Source of the DNA: Lachnospiraceae bacterium
GTDB lineage: Bacteria > Bacillota > Clostridia > Lachnospirales > Lachnospiraceae
Direction: 5' to 3'
DNA: 8,587 bases
Assembly: GCA_009774155.1 (NCBI GenBank)
Contig: VSNE01000103.1
Span: 1-8,587, forward strand
Positions 5,730-8,587 of this stretch are shown here, piece after piece. The notes below the pieces were generated by a model. That model searched no databases. It had not been told where the DNA came from and saw only the letters and a list, made by a program, of their open reading frames with translations. Within the stretch, counting starts at the first letter, position 1, and each line of letters opens with the position of its first letter. Made by a program: the position numbers and the translations under genes.

Positions 5730-8070
5730 TCCAGAAAGCCTCCAAATAGTCCGAAAGCGAATCAATCCGGCAGCATTCATACTGTTCCCACTCCCTTGGG
5801 AACAGCTTTTTGTATACATTGCTCATAAAACGCTCATCCAGCAGAAGAATCACTCCCCGATCCTTATCCGTCCGTATGACTCTGCCTGCCGCCTGCTGCA
5901 CTTTATTCATTCCCGGATACAGATAAGCATAAGCAAATCCATCCATTCCCTTCCGGTCAAAAAACTCTTTCAGAATCTCCCTCTCCCGGCATACCTGGGG
6001 CAGACCGGTTCCTACAACAAGCACGCCTATTAATCTGTCATTTGTCAGATCAATTCCCTCCGAGAAAATACCTCCCATGACACAGAAGGCGGCCAGACTT
6101 ACTTCCCTCTTCTCCTCAAACTGTGCGAGAAACCTTTCCCTCTCTTCCTCATCCATCCCGGAGGCCTGACGGACGCACAGAATATCCGTACACGGACTGC
6201 ATTTTTCATAGACAGCCTCCAGCATCTGGTAGGACGGGAAAAAAATCAGATAATTTCCTCTGCGGCCCTGTACTGTCCGGCAGATATAGTCTGCTATCCG
6301 CCTGTATTCCCGCTCTCCGCGCCTTGTATACCGGCTGCTTACATCTGTTCCGATCAAAAGCAGACGTTTCCTCAGATCAAAAGGGGAACGGGCATATACC
6401 GCATAGTCCTCCAGATCTCCGGTCAGCAGCGCCTTGTAGTAATTAACCGGCAGCAATGTGGCCGAAAAAAACACGGTGCTCAGTCCTTTGTCAAGGCAAA
6501 GCCGCAGACTGGCTGCCGGACGCACACAATACAGATGCAGCCAGAAGCTGCCGTCTTCTTTCAGTTCCGTATAAATCTCGTAATTCTCATCCAGCCGATC
6601 GCAGATATTCAGAAAATTCCTGATGTTAAAATAAAAGTCCGTCAGAGCCTTTCTAAGCTCCTCCTGCTCCTGTATTTCCAGAAACTTATCCAGCTCTGAA
6701 ACCAGGTGCATCAGACGGAGAGTAAATCCGCCTGTCTGCTCAAGTCTCTGGCAGCCGCCCTCGCATTCCCGCTTCAATGTCAGAAGGTACTGATTGCACC
6801 GCTCCAGCGCCTGAGTCAGGGGGGAGCTCCTGCCCCGGACCAGACGCTTTACCTCCAGAAAATCCTCCTTACAAAGAGCCGCGCTGTACATCGTCCTGCC
6901 GCGCTCTACCAGATTGTGCGCCTCGTCCACGAGAAACAAGTACTCTCCTTTTACACCCTCTCCAAAAAAACGCTTCAGATAAACGTTCGGATCAAATACA
7001 TAATTATAATCACAGATCACCACATCCACCCAGAGCGCAAGATCCAAATTCAGCTCAAAGGGGCAGACCCGGTGCTTATGCGCCTGCTCTAAAATCACTT
7101 CTCTTGTGCAGGAATCAGGCCCATTGGTCCACAGGTCATAAACCGCGTCATTAATTCTGTCAAAATGCCCTTTTGCATAAGGACAATGATCCGGATTACA
7201 CTCTGTTTCCCCGCAGATGCACAGCTTTTCCTTGGCAGTCAGAATCATGGATTTTACCCGCATACTCTGTTCCCGCAAAATATCCAGGGCATCCGCAGCC
7301 ACAGTTCTTGTGATTGTACGTGCAGTCAGATAGAATATTTTATCGCTCAGCCCCTCTCCCATGGATTTCAGGGACGGGAACAGGGTGGACAGGGTTTTTC
7401 CCACGCCGGTAGGAGCCTGAATAAAAATACGTTTTTTCCGGAGAATCGTCTTATAGACGCTGACTGCCAGCTCCTTCTGCCCCTCCCGGTATTTATAAGG
7501 AAACTCCAGCCTCTGAAGAGATGCCTTTCGCTGCGCCTTCCAGTCATGCTCATAAGATACCCACTTCTTGTACATGTCCATCAGCCCGTAAAACCAGTTC
7601 TTCAGCTCCTCGTAGGTATAATCCTCCGTAAAATATTCAGTCTCCTCTGTATCCAGATTGACATAGAGCATCCGGGCCCGGATTTTCTTCAAGCACTTCT
7701 GCTCGGCATAGATATACGCATAGCATTTTGCCTGCGCCAGATGAACAGGCACAGCGGCATCCATCTGCCGGACATCCCGGTAGGTTCCCTTAATTTCATC
7801 CACTGTCACAATACCGTCATCTGTCCAGATTCCGTCCGCACGGCCTTCCACGCTGACGCAAAGAACGTCGTCTAATTCCACAAGCAGCTTCAGCGCCACC
7901 TCTGCCTGATACACAGAACCCATACGCCCCTGGATTTTCCTGTGAAGGCGGCTCCCGGCCTGCATTGCCTCCGCTTCCCTGCGGCCGCTGTACCGGTTGT
8001 CCAGATCGCCGCTTTGCAGCAGAAATTCCACCAGATTCCGGACAGATATCCGGATGCTTGTCTGTTCCAT
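5713..8070 (-). CDS. Nuclease-helicase fusion: RecB-type PD-(D/E)XK domain plus iron-sulfur XPD/DinG-type DNA helicase
   Basis: The 785-residue protein has two parts (numbering from the ATG at 8070). Residues about 1-150 look like a RecB-family nuclease: GSRLHRKIQ (39-47, H43), GRADGI (D79), VDEIKGT (E92, K94) and QAKCYAY (Q113, Y117), giving the H, D, ExK and QxxxY set. Residues about 185-785 are a superfamily 2 helicase of the XPD/DinG kind: Walker A APTGVGKT (219-226), an Fe-S segment with C284/C286, C291, C296 and C336 (the last in CPFEL), DEAH (382-385), FSATLLP (535-541), SEGIDL (670-675) and QAAGRVIRT with R730 and R733. It probably unwinds and cuts DNA in repair; partner and substrate are unknown. 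The ATG at 8070 is preferred over 8076 because GTGAGGT lies 7 bases before it. The stop overlaps lysR by 17 bases. Annotation as plain DinG would miss the nuclease part. Confidence 0.93.
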   Translation of the reverse strand: MEQTSIRISVRNLVEFLLQSGDLDNRYSGRREAEAMQAGSRLHRKIQGRMGSVYQAEVALKLLVELDDVLCVSVEGRADGIWTDDGIVTVDEIKGTYRDVRQMDAAVPVHLAQAKCYAYIYAEQKCLKKIRARMLYVNLDTEETEYFTEDYTYEELKNWFYGLMDMYKKWVSYEHDWKAQRKASLQRLEFPYKYREGQKELAVSVYKTILRKKRIFIQAPTGVGKTLSTLFPSLKSMGEGLSDKIFYLTARTITRTVAADALDILREQSMRVKSMILTAKEKLCICGETECNPDHCPYAKGHFDRINDAVYDLWTNGPDSCTREVILEQAHKHRVCPFELNLDLALWVDVVICDYNYVFDPNVYLKRFFGEGVKGEYLFLVDEAHNLVERGRTMYSAALCKEDFLEVKRLVRGRSSPLTQALERCNQYLLTLKRECEGGCQRLEQTGGFTLRLMHLVSELDKFLEIQEQEELRKALTDFYFNIRNFLNICDRLDENYEIYTELKEDGSFWLHLYCVRPAASLRLCLDKGLSTVFFSATLLPVNYYKALLTGDLEDYAVYARSPFDLRKRLLLIGTDVSSRYTRRGEREYRRIADYICRTVQGRRGNYLIFFPSYQMLEAVYEKCSPCTDILCVRQASGMDEEERERFLAQFEEKREVSLAAFCVMGGIFSEGIDLTNDRLIGVLVVGTGLPQVCREREILKEFFDRKGMDGFAYAYLYPGMNKVQQAAGRVIRTDKDRGVILLLDERFMSNVYKKLFPREWEQYECCRIDSLSDYLEAFWTKNIR
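5782..5811 (+). terminator. Intrinsic terminator of lysR, inside the helicase coding sequence
   Basis: A perfect 9-bp stem (CTGTTCCCA at 5782-5790, TGGGAACAG at 5797-5805) with a 6-base loop is followed by five T (5807-5811). It begins 52 bases after the lysR stop. On the other strand it encodes KKLFPREWEQ near the helicase C-terminus. Orientation and T-run fit only the plus strand. Confidence 0.78.
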
Positions 8071-8090
8071 AGTCATACCTCACTGCATTT

Positions 8091-8120
8091 ATCATAGCAG
8101 ATTCACAGACGGTATGCCAG
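8091..8120 (-). promoter_or_regulatory. Weak candidate promoter of the nuclease-helicase gene
   Basis: On the minus strand CTGGCA (8115-8120) and TATGAT (8091-8096) are 18 bases apart. The leader would be very short (about 14 bases, almost only the SD). Alternatively the gene is reached by read-through from the HPr-like gene. Confidence 0.35.
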
Positions 8121-8151
8121 ATATTTCTGTCCGGCTCCGTCCCCATAATGG

Positions 8152-8185
8152 AAAAAGGCAGTTCCGGGAAAGGGAACTGCCTTTT
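8152..8185 (-). terminator. Strong intrinsic terminator of the HPr-like gene
   Basis: A 9-bp GC-containing stem (GGCAGTTCC 8157-8165 with GGAACTGCC 8173-8181, 7-base loop) is extended by four A-T pairs. On the minus strand it ends in a T-run (8152-8156). The T4 on the other side could make it partly bidirectional, but no plus-strand gene ends here. Confidence 0.88.
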
Positions 8186-8209
8186 AGGGGGTATAATAGG
8201 GGGTTTATA
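8186..8209. repeat. Short direct repeat with two G5 runs
   Basis: AGGGGGTATA (8186-8195) and AGGGGGTTTATA (8198-8209) lie next to each other between two hairpins, in the 3' untranslated part of the HPr-like message, where they read as C5 runs. Role unknown. Confidence 0.5.
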
Positions 8210-8228
8210 CTCTTTTCCGAAGAGTATA
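8206..8228. other. Second hairpin in the 3' region of the HPr-like gene
   Basis: TATACTCTT (8206-8214) and AAGAGTATA (8220-8228) form a perfect 9-bp stem with a 5-base loop. No T-run follows on the minus strand, so it is not a terminator. It may protect the short mRNA from 3' decay; this is inference. Confidence 0.6.
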
Positions 8229-8255
8229 TTTATACAAAAATGGGAATTTAACAAA

Positions 8256-8480
8256 TTAAGCAACTGCGTACTTTTGCAGAAAGTTTTCAAACTGAAGACT
8301 TTCACCATAGCATCTTACCGTCAGAATATTATTCAGATCCATGCCCATCACGCCAAGAATAGATTTTGCGTCAATCAGAATTCTGTTATAATTCAAGTCA
8401 ATATCAAAGTCACATTCTGTTGCAGCTTTTACAAAATCAATTACATCATCGACACCTAATTTAATTTTTGTTTCTCTCAT
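8256..8480 (-). CDS. HPr-like protein lacking the phosphocarrier histidine
   Basis: HPr is the small phosphocarrier of the sugar phosphotransferase system, phosphorylated on His15 by enzyme I and on Ser46 by HPr kinase. This 74-residue product aligns well with the middle of HPr: FVKAATECDFDIDLNYN (16-32) and DAKSILGVMGMDL (37-49), where S40 falls at the Ser46 position. The segment that should read GxHARPA is instead GVDDVIDF (9-16), two residues shorter and without His or Arg, so it cannot carry phosphate from enzyme I. It thus resembles Crh in logic, being regulatory rather than a carrier, but is not Crh by sequence. The ATG at 8480 is preferred: AAAGGAG (8491-8497) lies 10 bases upstream, while a GTG at 8489 is almost touching the SD. 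A terminator lies 70 bases downstream. No PTS gene is visible nearby. Confidence 0.82.
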   Translation of the reverse strand: MRETKIKLGVDDVIDFVKAATECDFDIDLNYNRILIDAKSILGVMGMDLNNILTVRCYGESLQFENFLQKYAVA

Positions 8481-8567
8481 GATATCCACACTCCTTTGAG
8501 TTTAAGAATACGTTTGGTTGCAACTTTTTAGTTTTTTGTTTCTTTGGTTTTCTTGCTTGTGTTCCTC

Positions 8568-8573
8568 ATTATA
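8568..8573 (-). promoter_or_regulatory. -10 element of the HPr-like gene promoter (cut by window edge)
   Basis: A consensus TATAAT lies on the minus strand; its -35 would fall just past the right edge. The predicted leader is about 80 bases, AT-rich and purine-rich, with no structure I can name. Confidence 0.5.
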
Positions 8574-8587
8574 CTCAACATCAAATT

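Noticed and set aside
7165..7875. Plus-strand open frame of 236 residues
   Set aside because: It is antisense to the nuclease-helicase gene, whose motifs occupy the other strand; no SD or recognisable domain.
8187..8203. TATAAT on the plus strand at 8192-8197 as a promoter
   Set aside because: No -35 at the right distance (the sequence there is part of the terminator stem) and no plus-strand gene follows.
7817..8308. Minus-strand frame joining the HPr-like region and the helicase start
   Set aside because: It crosses the strong terminator and overlaps two well-supported genes in a different frame.
8500..8530. cre-like catabolite operator before the HPr-like gene
   Set aside because: The TGCAACCAAACG stretch fails key positions of the cre consensus (no central CG in register).

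Overview
The window looks like chromosomal DNA from a low-to-mid GC Gram-positive anaerobe, most likely Clostridia of the Lachnospiraceae type. This rests on strong AGGAGG-type ribosome binding sites, short intergenic gaps, TTGNNN/TATAAT-like promoters, a clostridial-style ThyA, a DUF1294 protein, and an HPr-like protein without the phosphocarrier histidine. The genus is an inference that I cannot confirm from sequence alone. I see no rRNA, tRNA, CRISPR array, insertion sequence or prophage gene.

Layout. Positions 1-2047 hold a leftward unit read in the order thyA, folA, then a SEDS-family gene (ftsW-like) that runs off the left edge. thyA has its own promoter, and the next two genes are tightly coupled to it: SD sequences lie on the preceding stop or inside the preceding gene. 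Reading rightward from the same divergent intergenic region is mnmM (ytqB), a predicted tRNA wobble-uridine methyltransferase. Its 3' end overlaps that of a leftward small five-cysteine protein of unknown function. Then come glyA (leftward, with a clear terminator), a 222-base divergent promoter region, and rightward genes for a DUF1294 membrane protein and a LysR-family regulator. The lysR 3' end overlaps the 3' end of a large leftward gene encoding a RecB-type nuclease domain fused to an iron-sulfur XPD/DinG-type helicase. At the right edge is a leftward HPr-like gene with a strong terminator.

How the genes fit together. ThyA (dUMP to dTMP, making dihydrofolate), FolA (dihydrofolate to tetrahydrofolate) and GlyA (serine plus tetrahydrofolate to glycine plus methylene-tetrahydrofolate) form the complete dTMP one-carbon cycle within about 3.6 kb, although glyA is a separate transcription unit. 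The other genes are housekeeping or regulatory and have no obvious pathway link.

I found no wholly new system. The points most worth a second look are the nuclease-helicase fusion, a textbook intrinsic terminator for lysR lying inside the coding sequence of the convergent helicase gene, a perfect 20-base palindrome inside lysR, the His-less HPr-like protein, and the coupling of a cell-wall SEDS gene to thyA-folA.
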